Below, piece by piece: positions 23,385 through 34,940 of a DNA stretch of 64,000 bases. The position numbers were made by a program, and so were the translations under genes. How positions within the stretch are numbered: position 1 is the first letter of the stretch; every line of letters starts with the position of its first letter. This DNA comes from Hetaerina americana (lineage: Eukaryota; Arthropoda; Insecta; Odonata; Calopterygidae): positions 3,138,001-3,202,000 of the forward strand of contig JAKTNV010000002.1 in NCBI GenBank assembly GCA_022747635.1, in the 5' to 3' direction. The notes under the pieces were generated by a model that worked only from the letters and a program-made list of their open reading frames with translations, was not told the origin of the DNA and did no database searches.

Positions 23385-24436
23385 GGGGTATTCGTAAAGT
23401 GTGGTGAAAAATAAAAATGCCTGGAAATGAGCTCTTTGAGGGAGCAGCATTGTTCTGTGAAATTCTGCACGAAACTCTGCAAATCCTTTGTGGAACTTTT
23501 GAGTTGATCACCAAGGCTTATGGTGAGGATGCTATGAAACATACCACATGGTAAGATTGGTTTACCTGGTTAAAAAAGGGGCAGCAATCAGTAAAACACA
23601 ACAAGCATTCTAGAATAACATCAATGTTGACAGATGACCCCCACGTTCGGAAATCGCGTCATCTCTCATTTGTGCAAATCGACATTTGACTGTCGGGGGA
23701 CTTGCAGAAGAGTGTGGCATCTTGTTGAGTGAAAAATTGAGGATGCATCGAGTCCCCGCCAACCAAATTTATGCCTTGCCTCATGACAGCAGACCAGACT
23801 TCTTGCCCGAGGTCATGACAGGTGACAAGTCGTGGGCTTATGAATATGACATCAAAACAAAAGTAGAATGTTCACAATGGATTATTGAAACATCCCCCCA
23901 CCCCAAAAATGCTGGACAAGTTTGCCGGAATGTCAAAATGCTGTTGAATGATTATTCGATGCAAAGGGGGTCATGAAAACCTACCTAAAGGTCAGGCAGT
24001 CAACACCGAGTACTACCTGCCATAAAATGCCAAAGAGAGGGAATCAGGGTGAGCAGCAAGTGGTTTTTTCACAACAATGAATGCACCGGCTCATTCATAT
24101 CTCAGAACTGTGTTGCGTGCATTTTTTGCCCAAAGCAAGGCCACCGTGCTTCCCTACCCACCAGGCATGACCCCACAAGACTTTTTCCTGTACCCCTAAC
24201 TAAAAACCTCGCTCAAAGGAAAAAGATTTGCCCCCATTCCAGAGATTGAGAAGAACTCGACAGAGGAGCTTACGAGCATTCCGGAAGAAGCATTGTAGGA
24301 CTGTTTCAAAAAGGGGATACACCGTCGGGATAAGTGGGGGAGGAGAATACTTCGAAGGGGACCCTGACCAATAATATGTTGGTGAAGTATTTTTTTAATT
24401 AAAAAAGTTTGGGAAATTTTTGAACAGACCTCTAAT
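23385..24436 (+). mobile_element. Decayed mariner transposon
   Basis: Pieces of a mariner transposase occur in order. Near 23480-23560 is a first-helix relic. Near 23816-23880 GDKSWAYEYDIKTKVECSQW matches the first catalytic region (GDExWxxxYDxxTKxxSSQW). Near 24075 HNNECTGS- and NAPAHS-type frames match the second, and near 24170 PPGMTPQDFFLYP matches the third (SPDLAPCDFFLFP). The right end AATTTTTGAACAGACCTCTA resembles the terminal repeat of the mariner at 6779-8048. Many stops are present; the left end is unclear next to the foldback copy. Confidence 0.75.
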
Positions 24437-24734
24437 TGCCTGGAATTGAAGTGGTGGACTCTCAATTGCTCCTTTTGGAAGTGGGTACAATGAACACTGG
24501 GGGTGGAATTAAAGCAAAACCAGGATACGTTTAGCATGCTATGAAATGAAATTCAAGGACCCAGAATACTAGTCAAGTGGGTTGCAGAAACTAGGTTTTC
24601 AATAAAAAGATTTTTAATGGTCTTTCTGTAAAACGTAAGAATTCTCTTATGTCAGCCACACTCGTATGGCTTACAATAATCTCCTTGAGATCTTATTTTG
24701 ACCACTCTAATAACATTTGACTGCTCTAATGGGA

Positions 24735-24905
24735 AAGTGCGAGGGTGATCCCAGAAGTACCCAACCCAACAAAGAAAACACTACAATTTTGGAAAATAAT
24801 TTATTTACTTTTCAACATAATCTCCTTCCAGCTCTATACACTTTTCCCAGTGATGTTCAATAAGTTCGATACCCTTTTTTCTATAATAACTGTTTTGCTT
24901 CTCTT
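24735..24905 (-). mobile_element. Mariner C-terminal fragment with one terminal repeat
   Basis: On the - strand, EHHWEKCIELEGDYVEK is the last conserved block of mariner transposases. It is followed by a stop, a short trailer and a terminal sequence AGGGTGATCCCAGAAGTACC on +. The same terminal sequence occurs inverted and alone at 40977-41007. Confidence 0.7.
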
Positions 24906-26025
24906 GATGTTTCAGTTCACTAAGAGGTTAGAGAAAGCTTTTACAGAAGTACCAACCACATAATCCATGATGAAATGGATGCTAGATGATGCATCTCTCA
25001 TTTGGCAATATGGTATGGACTCTAATTGCAATAATCTCTTCCCTCAATACAACATTTTCTCTTTCCTTCATAATCACCATTTTCTCCACTCATATCTAAT
25101 TTTTAGATGCCCAAGTCTCCCTCCTCAACAAACAAATGACACACATAAGCACCCATCAAATCCACAAGCAAATAACTATCTCCACTGAAATGTCTGTCAT
25201 CTTCCCCAAACTAAACAGTCCATCCCATATTCTGTTTCTGGCTGAGGCAATTGTATCTGCAACAATCCCAATTCCCTGAATAAATTCCTGTCAAGGCTTC
25301 ATGCCTCTCTCATCCGATGTGGTCACCCGGACTCCTCCCAGTTCCCAGCTACTCCCAGCAAAGGTTTGATTACAAGGTATTTATTATTTCCTCCCTCCTG
25401 TCAACAGCCACACCAATCCCATTAAGGTCCCTGGGATTAGCTTACATTTGATTATTCAAATTCCTTCCAACATCCCAGATTAAGCCTTTCCCATTAGCCT
25501 AACACCTCCTTCTGCTCTTCTCTCAACAACAGATCATCCATAACGTACGTCCCTCTGTTTATCCTTAACACCCAAATATCCCCTCTTCTCCTAATCTTCT
25601 CACCAGTTATTCCTCGTACTCGGATGAAGGTGGCTGGGACCACCAAAGTATGTCTTTAGTAAGTGTTATGAATATACTTGTATCAATCTTTTTATTAATT
25701 TTTATGCTAAAGTTTGTGTATAAACAATAGTTATCAACCTGAAGGTTAGTTTGATAGGTGAGGTTTGAGCCAACCTAGCTCCATGGCATGTCAAATTCAT
25801 ACATCGAGATAGGTGGGGATATATACACGCACATAGTGAAGTACATATTGATACAGGTGTGCTGATGTCATAAAACAAAAGGAGGACAATATTTTACTAA
25901 TTAACTAACTCATGATAGTGACATAGAAAGGAACTGAGAAGTTGTGGGGGTGGATAATAACCTCACCAGATAACATAAGGTTCTACAAATACCTGAGAGA
26001 TTGTTTTTATAGATTATTCATAGCA
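24906..26025. other. Pyrimidine-rich unassigned DNA, possible Penelope-like 3' region
   Basis: 24990-25600 is C- and T-rich on + and has no supported frame. At 25614-25655 a hammerhead-like sequence occurs (see findings). It may be a relic of a Penelope-like element terminal region, but no RT was recognised beside it. Confidence 0.3.
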
Positions 26026-27240
26026 ATTATGAGGAAATGGAATGGAAATTTTGTCAGATGTGTCAGCTCCCATCCCAAAAAAGGGAAAACCAGCCATTTG
26101 TGAGGACTACAAAGCAATTAGTCTGATTTTGCAACCAGCTAATTGGTTCCCAGGATTATAAACAAGATAATGAAGAGCAGGCAGGGCAACAATTAATTAG
26201 GGGATGATAAGTTTGGGTTCGGAAAGGGGATTGGCATGCCTGATTCCATTGCATTATTGAGATCACTAATAGAAAGGAGGATAGAATGCAATCAGGATGT
26301 ATTTATCTGATTTGTAGAGTTTGAAAAGTAGCTTGATAGAGTGAATAGGGCAGAATCAATAAGTATATTGTAGGAAATAGGAATAGATTGGAGGGACCGG
26401 AGGCTAATCTGCAACCTAAACATGTCTCAGGCTGCTCAGGATGAAGTGTCAGGATGGGCAACGTTTAGAGGGGCAGAAGACGGGGATGTCCATTTTCACC
26501 GGTGCTGCTCAGTGTGTATGTGGAGGAAATGATGGAAGAGACATGGGAAGAACTTGGGATAGGAATGAAAGTCAGGGGGAAATCCATCAAAATCAGTTAG
26601 ATTTGCAGATGATCTAGCATTAGTTAGCCCGTCAGCCAAGGAGTTACAATCATTGCCGAAAACATTAGAAAATTAGTTTAATAGGTAAGGGATGAGGATA
26701 ATGTAAAAAATACAAAGATTAAGAGGTTTTGGAGAAGGAGAAAAGCTAAGTTCAATGTTAAAATATAATGGCAAAAACTAGAGCATGTGAAATGGGTAAC
26801 CTATCTTGGAAGTGCCCTAGACCAAGATAGTCAAAATAGCATCAAAATCAGAAGAATGTCATTGGGCAAAGATGCTTTTACAAGAAGAAGGGAGTTGATG
26901 ACATAGATCCTGAGTAAGGATGTTAAGAAAACACCCATTAAAACATTAATAGGTGTGGTTTTCTACGGCACATAAACTTAGAAATGGAAGCCAGATGATA
27001 AGCATAGATTGACTTTTGAAATGTGGCTATGGAAAAGGTGGAATGGATTGAAAGCAACAGACACAAAGACACTGGGCATGGTGGGAGAGGAGAGGGGAGT
27101 GTTCCAAAGGAAGCAGGAAAGGTGGGCGCACATTAAGCCCAATTAAAGGTGGTAATACAGGAACTTTGTGTGCGATTACCTCCTTATCTTGATGAAGCTG
27201 GTAAAATTGTAAAACAAAAATGAAAATCCTTCAGTAGCCT
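26026..27240 (+). mobile_element. Decayed RTE-like LINE reverse transcriptase
   Basis: Broken + frames give, in order: DDKFGFGKGIGMPDSIALLR (fingers), a damaged motif A (a VEFEK stretch in place of VDxEKAFD), IGIDWRDRRLICNLNMSQAA, then RFADDLALVSPSAKELQSLP, which is the FADD box, and later a KxxPLKT-like connection. The order and spacing match the RTE-like, CFDP2-type LINEs. Stops and frameshifts are frequent. The same family appears on - at 38240-39950, 53390-54530 and 62700-63870. Confidence 0.75.
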
Positions 27241-27661
27241 ATTTAATATAAGCAGGAGGAAATACACTAATCAATTTAATAAAAAACAACAATTATATCT
27301 TAATAAGCTAAAACAAACAAAAAATATACAATTCTCGGCAGTCTCCACCCAGATATGATAAAGATCAGATTGCAGCAGATTCAATGCAAAAATAATGAGG
27401 AATTCTATTCCAATTTCGATGATTCACGACACACCAAGAATTTAATGCTAATGCTCACAAATTCCCTCTTGATATAATGATTTCCACATGTTCAGGTGAG
27501 CACTCAAGTATGTTGGATGAGAACTTTAATCATAAATGACTTTGTACTTTTCATTTCAAAAATTTTATTTTCTTCTCTATATTAAAAAATGCTTATGGTT
27601 TCAACTAACATTTTCCTGGGGGTGATAGTGGAAGGTGAATGTGCACTAGGATACAACCTCG
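27241..27661. other. Unassigned AT-rich DNA
   Basis: No domain or bounded repeat was recognised. Confidence 0.3.
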
Positions 27662-27669
27662 CCAATGCT

Positions 27670-27752
27670 ACAAGTTGCATTGAAATGCATATTAGCACAT
27701 GACTCTGTTAAAAGTTAATGTTGTGGCATCCCCCACGGCTTCTGTGGAATCT
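27670..27752 (+). repeat. tRNA-like foldback family, 5'-truncated copy
   Basis: Bounded by the direct duplication CCAATGCT at 27662-27669 and 27753-27760. It contains only TTGCATTGAAATGCATATTA, the tail GACTCTGTTAAAAGTTAATG and the end CTTCTGTGGAATCT. It lacks the whole tRNA-like part, so the tail alone is enough to define the family member. Confidence 0.75.
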
Positions 27753-27760
27753 CCAATGCT

Positions 27761-28941
27761 GGTTGAATTGAGTCTACGCTGCAGAGCACATCCCAGTGCC
27801 ACCATGAAGGCTTACAATTACACCAGAATGAATGGAATTCCCATTGCAAGGTGATTTTACAGTGAATTGATCACTCTCAAGATGTTTCATCCGCCAAAAA
27901 GCAAGGCTTCATTCTGGCTACACTTTAAACTTAATGTACTGCAATGGCAGGTCTCATAGCTAGCTGACTGAGGCATGTTTTCTTGTCAAATCAATCTTTT
28001 TTGGAACATATGAATCCAATGCCTCTCACTCTTTGAACGATAAGCACCACCCTCAGGACGTACGTTCATTAATCTTTTCTTCCATTTATGAAAGTATGAA
28101 TGTTCTTAGAATGATTAGAATTGGAGGTTTCACTAGGTATAATTGTACACTTAATCACAAAGCACTTCCACTCAGAAAGTGGTTGAAGCCAAAAATAAGT
28201 TTTGTATGAATGAAAAAGTTCATTTTAGCCTTCAGTAAATTCAAATTCATTCAGAAGTATAAATTAATACTTAGAGTTTCCAATGAAAAAGATAATGAAC
28301 TTAAAATAATTTATTTTCTATTTAAATTATGATTAATAATGCTGCTAGTAGCATAAAAACACAATCTGAATACATTCCCAACTTATGACAATCTTATAAA
28401 ACCAGTCCTTAGTAGAAATACATATCTCAATATTGTATTTCAATTGGATGCATGTATTGAAAATTCAAATAAAGTCATTTCTCATAACATTTTATTATAA
28501 ACTATGCAATAGCACTTTGGCACAAAAAATAATGCCATATAAAATTCTCATTTACAATGATGAAAGTATGCACAAATATTGTTAACATTTAATCTTTTAA
28601 AATCCAGTTTTGAGGAACAGCAAATTAAATATAAATGCACTAAAATATTAGCTTTTGGCACAAGAACCCAGTTTTTTTACAAAAGAATAACATTAGGTAT
28701 CCTATCATGATATTTCAAGGCACTTGCAGTTTCTTAATTAACAATGGTGAATGCATTTATGGTGCATTTATTATCACAATATCATGGTCTGGCAAAAATA
28801 AACACTTTCAACAGTAAATAACACACTGGTGGTATAATGAAATTAAGATCACTCACTTGTGAACAAAACCTAATTGGCACCCTCTCTAATCCTGCATTAA
28901 ATTGATTATACACAATGCAACAGATCTTGAGGGCGAGGGAA
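27761..28941. other. 3' flank of the PISD gene
   Basis: AT-rich; it includes the PISD 3' untranslated region on -. A candidate polyadenylation signal, AATAAA on -, lies at 28767-28772, about 170 bp after the stop. Nothing else was recognised. Confidence 0.4.
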
Positions 28942-29184
28942 TTATTTACCCTTCTGAACAGGCTCACAATCACAATGCAGAGGCTGACCAACCTTGACCA
29001 CTTGCCCTGCACTCAAATTAAACGCAAAATCCTTGGGGGCTTCAAAGAGGAGCACAATTGTTGAACCGAGGTTGAACTCCCCAAACGGATCTCCTTTCTT
29101 CAGAGACACCAAACCCCCAGAGGACTCGAAATATTTGTCCTCGCTCCTGTTCAGCTTCCACTTTCGCTCATTTGTTTGAAGGGT
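28942..29184 (-). CDS. PISD: Phosphatidylserine decarboxylase, last exon (LGST cleavage site)
   Basis: The enzyme converts phosphatidylserine to phosphatidylethanolamine on the mitochondrial inner membrane. This exon, after acceptor TTTCAG, reads [19 protein letters not shown], then [20 protein letters not shown] and [19 protein letters not shown], and stops at 28942-28944. LGST (29059-29070 on -) is the self-cleavage motif; its serine, codon 29062-29064, becomes the pyruvoyl cofactor at the start of the alpha subunit. GEFNLGST and FEAPKDF are nearly invariant in mitochondrial-type PSDs. The tail after GQPL ([11 protein letters not shown]) is slightly extended compared with the vertebrate protein as I recall it. 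Phase is 0 with the previous exon. Confidence 0.95.
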   Translation of the reverse strand, partial: TLQTNERKWKLNRSEDKYFESSGGLVSLKKGDPFGEFNLGSTIVLLFEAPKDFAFNLSAGQVVKVGQPLHCDCEPVQKGK

Positions 29185-30039
29185 CTGAAAGAACGCAAAC
29201 GCAAATATTGATTTTTTCCACGAGTGGTGCAAACAAAGACTTGATTTGGTTCAGTAGGCAATATCATTTATGCATTCTGGCCCATGAATACAAGCATTTC
29301 GCAGCAGAGGATATTTGGCATATCTCCCAAAATGGCAATTTTGAGGATGGAGCTGAAGCACATTACAAAAACAATTAAACTAAAAACCATGAATAAAACA
29401 AAGGAGCTATAAGATTTAGCATATGTTGCACATTCACTTTCTAAACCCTTTCTCTGTGGCTCACTGCACGGAAATGTACGAATTCCTCAGTTGTGGTGAA
29501 AAGGGAGGGTGTCTCCTGTATTATTCCTGATTTGAATTGAGACAAATAATCAAAATTCACTTCATTCAATGGAAAATTGTTGATTTGATTCGACAAAGCT
29601 ATTTATTAGAGAAAGTTCATCTACAACGCACCACGGAGAGGAAGGAAAGGTACATTCACAGCAGCCAGACGGGCGACCGTACCGTGTATGCTCAAAGCAG
29701 TAAAGGGGTTAATTCTACTTAAAGAGTATCCACTGTGATCACATCGGCAGGAGAAGAATCAAGGTGAAGGCCACTTATATCAAGCCGAAGCATCCTGTCC
29801 CTTCATTTTGATTTAAGCGGTCTTATAGGCACCGTACTCATCAGTAGTGCGTACACAGATATTATGGAAATTCCATTTCAATGATTGAGTAGTTTTGCTA
29901 TAAATAAACCAATTCAATCTTTATTTTTGTGACATGATTCCAGATGATTAGAAAACCTAAAAGTGTCTTCAACAGAGCTTCAGAACATGAATCAATTGCA
30001 AAATTAGAATTTGATGAAAAATAGATGATCCAAACTTAC
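29185..30039. other. PISD intron
   Basis: 855 bp between acceptor TTTCAG and donor GTAAGT on -. Only short chance frames were seen. Confidence 0.7.
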
Positions 30040-30200
30040 TTGATCACAGTAAATCTTGATGGACCCGACATTGGTAGCCCCCACGGCGGTGGTGGAAAAG
30101 AATCCGTGCTTCCAGCTTCCCACATACACGGCACGCTCGTTGAGGCTAAAGAGGTCAGGAATCCACCTGGCCACTCGAGGACTGACGCTAAGAAGCTCAC
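30040..30200 (-). CDS. PISD: Phosphatidylserine decarboxylase, exon before last
   Basis: The exon is joined through a split glycine codon (G|GT) and reads [20 protein letters not shown], then [20 protein letters not shown] and [13 protein letters not shown]. [28 protein letters not shown] is a hallmark of the PSD beta subunit, forming the core around the active site. Acceptor TATGTAG and donor GTAAGT flank it on -. It ends in phase 0. Confidence 0.94.
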
Positions 30201-31736
30201 CTACATAATAGGTCGGCACTAATTAATTGCTAATATACTTCTTGTATTGTACTTACAGCTCAATAAATACAGAAGTGACCTATTATTATGATCATGGTCC
30301 AGGAGATTTGCCAAGAACCTGATATTATACGCTAATGATATTCCACTGGACAAATGCATAAGCTCTCTTATATTATGGGCATTCACTAAGACACATAATT
30401 AAGTGCAACATACCGACTGGTGCCTGTTTTCCTGACAATAAAGCAGTCAGTAATCATACCGTGGGACTGCATTAGGCCCACCTTTGGCAAACTGCAGCTC
30501 ACTTGAAACTTCTTTCTAAAGTTTTTAACTTGATCAAGCTTCACATTATGATCAAGTCTTGGAAAAGTTCATTAACATTAATTCTTAAAGATGGTTTGAC
30601 AAGGGCACGTCTATCATGTATCATAGACCTATACAGTGTTGTTTTGCTCTGGTGGCTTCTCGTGTTTACTGTACGTAGAGCATTTTCATGTCCAATACTT
30701 CTACAAAGTTACAGTGAGTGCTTTTACTCCTAGAGACACTAGCTTGGATATGAGAGGAACGTTGAGCTAAAAATGGAAAAGTACGAGTCTTTCGAAAAAT
30801 GGAAAAGTACGAGAAAAGTACGAAATCTGTGGAAAAGTATGAGTCTTTCTTTCTTTTTAGTATGGATATTAAATACTTCCACGAAGTGAAGCCTGAAACA
30901 ATAGAATATATAAAAATGCTTCATTCGCAGGCAAACTTGGAAGTCAACAGAGCAGCAAGGATACGTCCAAATTACCAATTTATCACAGGAGTTAAAACAA
31001 ATATGTATCTCTAATAACTGCCATTATTTTGGTGGAAAAAGAATATGGGAAATTACTTCAATAGTTTTCTTTCTCCCAAAGTAGAAGAAATTATTTTTCA
31101 AATATGATTATTTCCAGGTTCCATCAATTTATGGAATTTAGTTTTAAGGAAAAACACAAAAATGTCCATCAAATGGCAAATTCACAACCTCCTCTCCTTT
31201 TCCCATAATCCATTCTTTTCATTTACCACAGATTTAACAAAACTCTTATCTAAAAATGAAAAGTCTTCATATATTGTTATTTCACATTGAGGTCAAAGTC
31301 ATAAAGAAGTAAAAGGCATTATTCAGATTTTTCTATGAATAAAAATCAGATGTGCCATATTTTCCTGGGCGGTGCTGCTCAAAGCTATGTTCAGTGGCCA
31401 GGGTAAGTGAAAACCCATATGCTGACAAGTGTACCCCTTTCTCGAGGCCCTGAAAAAAATAGCTGGAGAGTGATGTCAGGGAACTGCAGAAACACCTTCT
31501 TAAGTAATTAATTATGAGCCAAAACAACATGTAAGTAGATTGTGTACCACTAAGTTATTTGTTCTTTGAAAACATCAGTTTCATTTGATTTCTGTCTCTT
31601 TTTTCTGCAAATTACTTACTGAGGCATATGTATATTTATTGAATACTTGTCCTAGGGCGAATAAAGAATTAATACTATTATAACTCACATCAGGATGCTA
31701 CTCTCCTACTTGCTAAGGAAAACAATGCTTTCACAC
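30201..31736. other. PISD intron
   Basis: 1,536 bp. It contains a short imperfect direct repeat of GGAAAAGTACGA units at about 30772-30840. Nothing else was recognised. Confidence 0.6.
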
Positions 31737-32040
31737 CTTGAAAATGTCGACGAAATTTGATATTCCAGTCAACCGGTGAATGAAAGCGGTGATAATCTCC
31801 TGGGGCTAAGTATATGACACACTGGTAGAGGCAGTTATTCTTGTCACGCAGGAGGCATCGTGGCATCATGTCTTTTTTGATCTTTTCTTTTGATTCAGGG
31901 AAATGATCATAGTCTTCTTTCTCATCCCAAACTGGAGGCCCAAGGAAAGTTTCCAGAGAGTAGGTCACTCCTTTGACCTGCTCTACGCGACATGAATTCA
32001 CTGGGCCAAAATTTAGAACCCTTCCATCAGCAGGGGAGAC
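31737..32040 (-). CDS. PISD: Phosphatidylserine decarboxylase, catalytic Asp/His exon
   Basis: The exon starts [20 protein letters not shown] and continues [16 protein letters not shown], then [19 protein letters not shown], and ends FRRHFQ plus one base. SPADGR holds the aspartate, and [10 protein letters not shown] holds the histidine, that form the Asp/His/Ser relay for self-processing in PSDs (the serine is in the last exon). Between them an Asp/Glu/Lys-rich loop ([20 protein letters not shown]) varies between species. Acceptor AAAATAG and donor GTGTGA flank it on -. All catalytic residues expected here are present. Confidence 0.95.
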
Positions 32041-33731
32041 CTATTTTAAATGGGAGAAGAATAAAATGAGACATCTTTTTCCAAGACAGTATTTTTTCAT
32101 AATGAATTGCCATTAACTGCATTATCATTCAACACATTAACATTTTACATCAATTCACAGGATATTGTATAATAATACATACATACATTACTTGGAAATT
32201 GCTGCACGGTGATTTGGACTTAGATATGTACATTTTAGCATCTCTCAGAGCAACACTCAAAGCCTAGGAATATAGGTAGAATCAATTTTGCTTGTAACGA
32301 TTGTATTTTCCCTAACAAAAAAAAACCTGTTGCTCGTTGACCCGGTGCCATTCCATTACCTTTTGTCATGGAAAATTTTTAAATAACCACATAAATACAT
32401 TAGTTTGGACCCAAGTTTCAGGGCTTTAGCATTATGATCAGGTCAGAGACCTGCTGGTTGGAGTTGCCAAGACCCCATGATGATGCTGAAGCATTGGCAC
32501 ATGGGTCTTGGTTGATTTGTTTGAGTTTTCAATAATGATACCATTTCTTTGTTGGTAAGCAAAAGAAACCTTATTAATTTATTGAAAAAATGGCTTGAAA
32601 ATCTTCTTAAGAATGGAAATCTTGGGTCTTCAATACATCTGGAAGGAGATGCCCCCCCTCCTCATCTTGGCTTTCACCCGAGCGGTAAAGGAGACCATGC
32701 ATGTGTTTCCTAAAGAGTGATTTTGAAGTCAAATCCAGACAAAAGCCAAGATTTGCTTATTTTTCGAGAAATAGAAACTATTTTCCTGCATTGGATGGCC
32801 CTGACCCTTCCAAGTCACCCAAAGAGAATATATTTCCATGGTCCCTCCCAATCTCTTAAATTTGGCCTTTGTTTAGAGAATGACCTCAATCACCAAAAAG
32901 ATAACTTTTCAGACAATCCCAAAATCCATCATATCACTATCCATTGGTTTTCTGGCAGGGCTGGCTGGGTTCTCAGCTTGCCTTTTCAAGAGTTCTATGG
33001 AGTTTTCTGCCACACTGCATTTCTCAAGAATCATTCCAACAAACTCTCCATCTTGCTGGTTCACCACTTCCGGTTCCATTCCCTCCAGCACTAGCTGGGC
33101 TGAAACTCCCCAATGGGATGTCTCCAGTGTCCTCAGCTAACATTTCTACAACTTTGCTGCTGCAGTGCTTTGCGGGAATTTCCTCTATGCTTCTAAGCAT
33201 TGTCAAAGTCTGATTGAGAGGTCATCCCTATTTCCCAAGACCAGAAATCTCCTCTTCCCCTGCTATGCTTGAATAACTTTGTTTTACTCTTATTTTCATA
33301 ATTTAATTTCCAAAATATTGGGAGCCCTATCATAATCGCCAGAACTAGTCACTGTGACTCGGTAGAAAAATTCAGTTGGTAATTAAAAACAGATTTCATA
33401 CATTACCATTGCCTTTCCAAGTTTTATTCTTCATTTGCCCTTTCTGGACTCAATTTATTTTCCAACAAATCTCACTAAAAATTCATGGCAACATTATTGC
33501 TATTTCTTACCAGCCCTGGTTCTCACCCAGCAGCCCTTTTTCCCCCAGCGTTTCCTCTTCAAAATGATGTTTCCCTGCTACATATTAATAAACAACACTA
33601 AATCTAAAACCTACACATATGCAAATTAATCACTAAAATCAGTTGTGTCATGTTGCCCTGCATGACTCATGGAATCCCAGTTATGGCAATTATTAGAGCA
33701 TCATTTGTGAAACCAATTAAACACTTCTTAC
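32041..33731. other. PISD intron with unassigned repeat-like DNA
   Basis: 1,691 bp. 32380-32545 includes a hammerhead-like, Penelope-type segment (CCATGATGATGCTGAAGCAT). 32640-33210 is richer in GC and shows broken but protein-like frames on - (see the separate entry). Confidence 0.45.
32640..33210 (-). pseudogene. Unrecognised broken coding-like sequence in a PISD intron
   Basis: On -, 33206-33024 reads MLRSIEEIPAKHCSSKVVEM, then LAEDTGDIPLGSFSPASAG. A second frame, 33091-32909, continues EPEVVNQQDGEFVGMILEKC, then SVAENSIELLKRQAENPASP. A third near 32700 reads TARVKAKMRRGGHLL. Composition is protein-like, and adjacent frames look joined by small indels. I do not recognise the family. It may be part of a DNA transposon or a retroposed exon. 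It lies on the same strand as PISD. Confidence 0.3.
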
Positions 33732-33968
33732 CAGAGGCTGTGAAGCATCAATGGGTCGACAGCCATCCTTCAGGCTCCGACAGAAAAACTCCCCCAAAGA
33801 AGAATACGACGAAAGCTCAGGATAGGCAGCCTCTGAGAGATTGCACCCAAATGTTGATGCATATGCTGATAAAATAGGGGTGCGGGCCCAAGTAGGGAGT
33901 TGGCACCCAAGCGCCCAGCCCCACGCTCTGGAGAGCGCCCTAAGAGGCATCATGCGGTAACATGAAAT
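33732..33968 (-). CDS. PISD: Phosphatidylserine decarboxylase, exon 2 recognised
   Basis: 79 codons, phase 0 at both ends, between acceptor CTTCCAG and donor GTAAGA on -. It reads MMPLRALSRAWGWALGCQLP, then SAYASTFGCNLSEAAYPELS and SSLGEFFCRSLKDGCRPIDA. RxLSRxWG, FGxNxxEA and FFxRxLKxxxRP are conserved at the start of mitochondrial PSD catalytic domains. The exon joins directly to VSPADGR of the next. Confidence 0.93.
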
Positions 33969-34742
33969 CTGGAAGGAATACGTGATTGAGTTATACTCTG
34001 GACAAAACCTCAAAATATTCTACTTTCCATCTTGAAGAAAGCAAAGAGGTTTTTGCTTGTGATAAAGTAGCAGTGATCAAAATGGAAGTTTGGTTTACAG
34101 TAGTCTGCATCAAATCCATCCCATGAGGCTTTGATTTTCATCTAAAATGGATTCTCTGGATGATGACATAATAACCTTTTAAGTTTTTGGGTGCTCGGTC
34201 ATTGCTTTTGCATCCTGCATTAGGCTGGGACGGCTCTGTGGTGATTACCTCTCTTTCTTTTCAAATGTCATGAAGGGCCCGGCTTAGACTGTGGTCTATT
34301 TTGGCAGAGACACAAAGCTACATACTCTACATGGCTACTTGAAATTTTAGCACAAAAAATGAGCAGTTGTCTCTCCCAAATCATGGAGTGTGTCAAGTCT
34401 GGGCCGGACCACACATTAGACTTCGGAAAAAGTGAAGATTATCGCATTGGAGTATCAAGAACAATGCCAGTCTCTTTTGGTGAGAAAAAGGGGTTCAAAA
34501 ACTTACGAATTGGCGGACAGAAATCATTCCTAATTGTTTGAAAGTGGATTTTTCAGAATTGTGCAATCATACTCAGATATTTGTCTCAACCATTGCAAGA
34601 CTATATGTAACTATATATATATATATATATTATGCATTCACTTGTATAGCTCACTGTATTAACATTACCCAGGAATTCAGAATTTAAAAAAAACAACATG
34701 TGAATGGTCATAAAACTGAGCAAAATGCTGAAGTTTTCATAC

Positions 34743-34928
34743 CTCCCACTCATTGACAGCCTCAATGCCTTCCGGTCTTTTATGTGGCCTATTTCTTATG
34801 TGTCTCCACTGCAGAACTGCAAGCAAAGCAAATCCAACCCCCAGAGGTAAAGGTTTCCATTCCAGTCCACGAACGTATCGAACAATTGAAGAGTTTCTCA
34901 GGCGTTGCCATGTCCTCTCAAACTCTAC
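34743..34928 (-). CDS. PISD: Phosphatidylserine decarboxylase, membrane-anchor exon
   Basis: It reads VEFERTWQRLRNSSIVRYVR, then GLEWKPLPLGVGFALLAVLQ and WRHIRNRPHKRPEGIEAVNE, ending WE at donor GTATGA. PLGVGFALLAVLQW is a single membrane segment followed by a basic stretch, as expected for the inner-membrane anchor of PSD. An acceptor-like AG precedes 34928. Alternatively translation could begin at the ATG at 34938-34940 (MFWK), which would leave no targeting peptide. I prefer an undetected first exon further left on -. Confidence 0.8.
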
Positions 34929-34940
34929 CTTCCAAAACAA

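Noticed and set aside
34608..34632. TA dinucleotide repeat
   Set aside because: An ordinary microsatellite in an intron.
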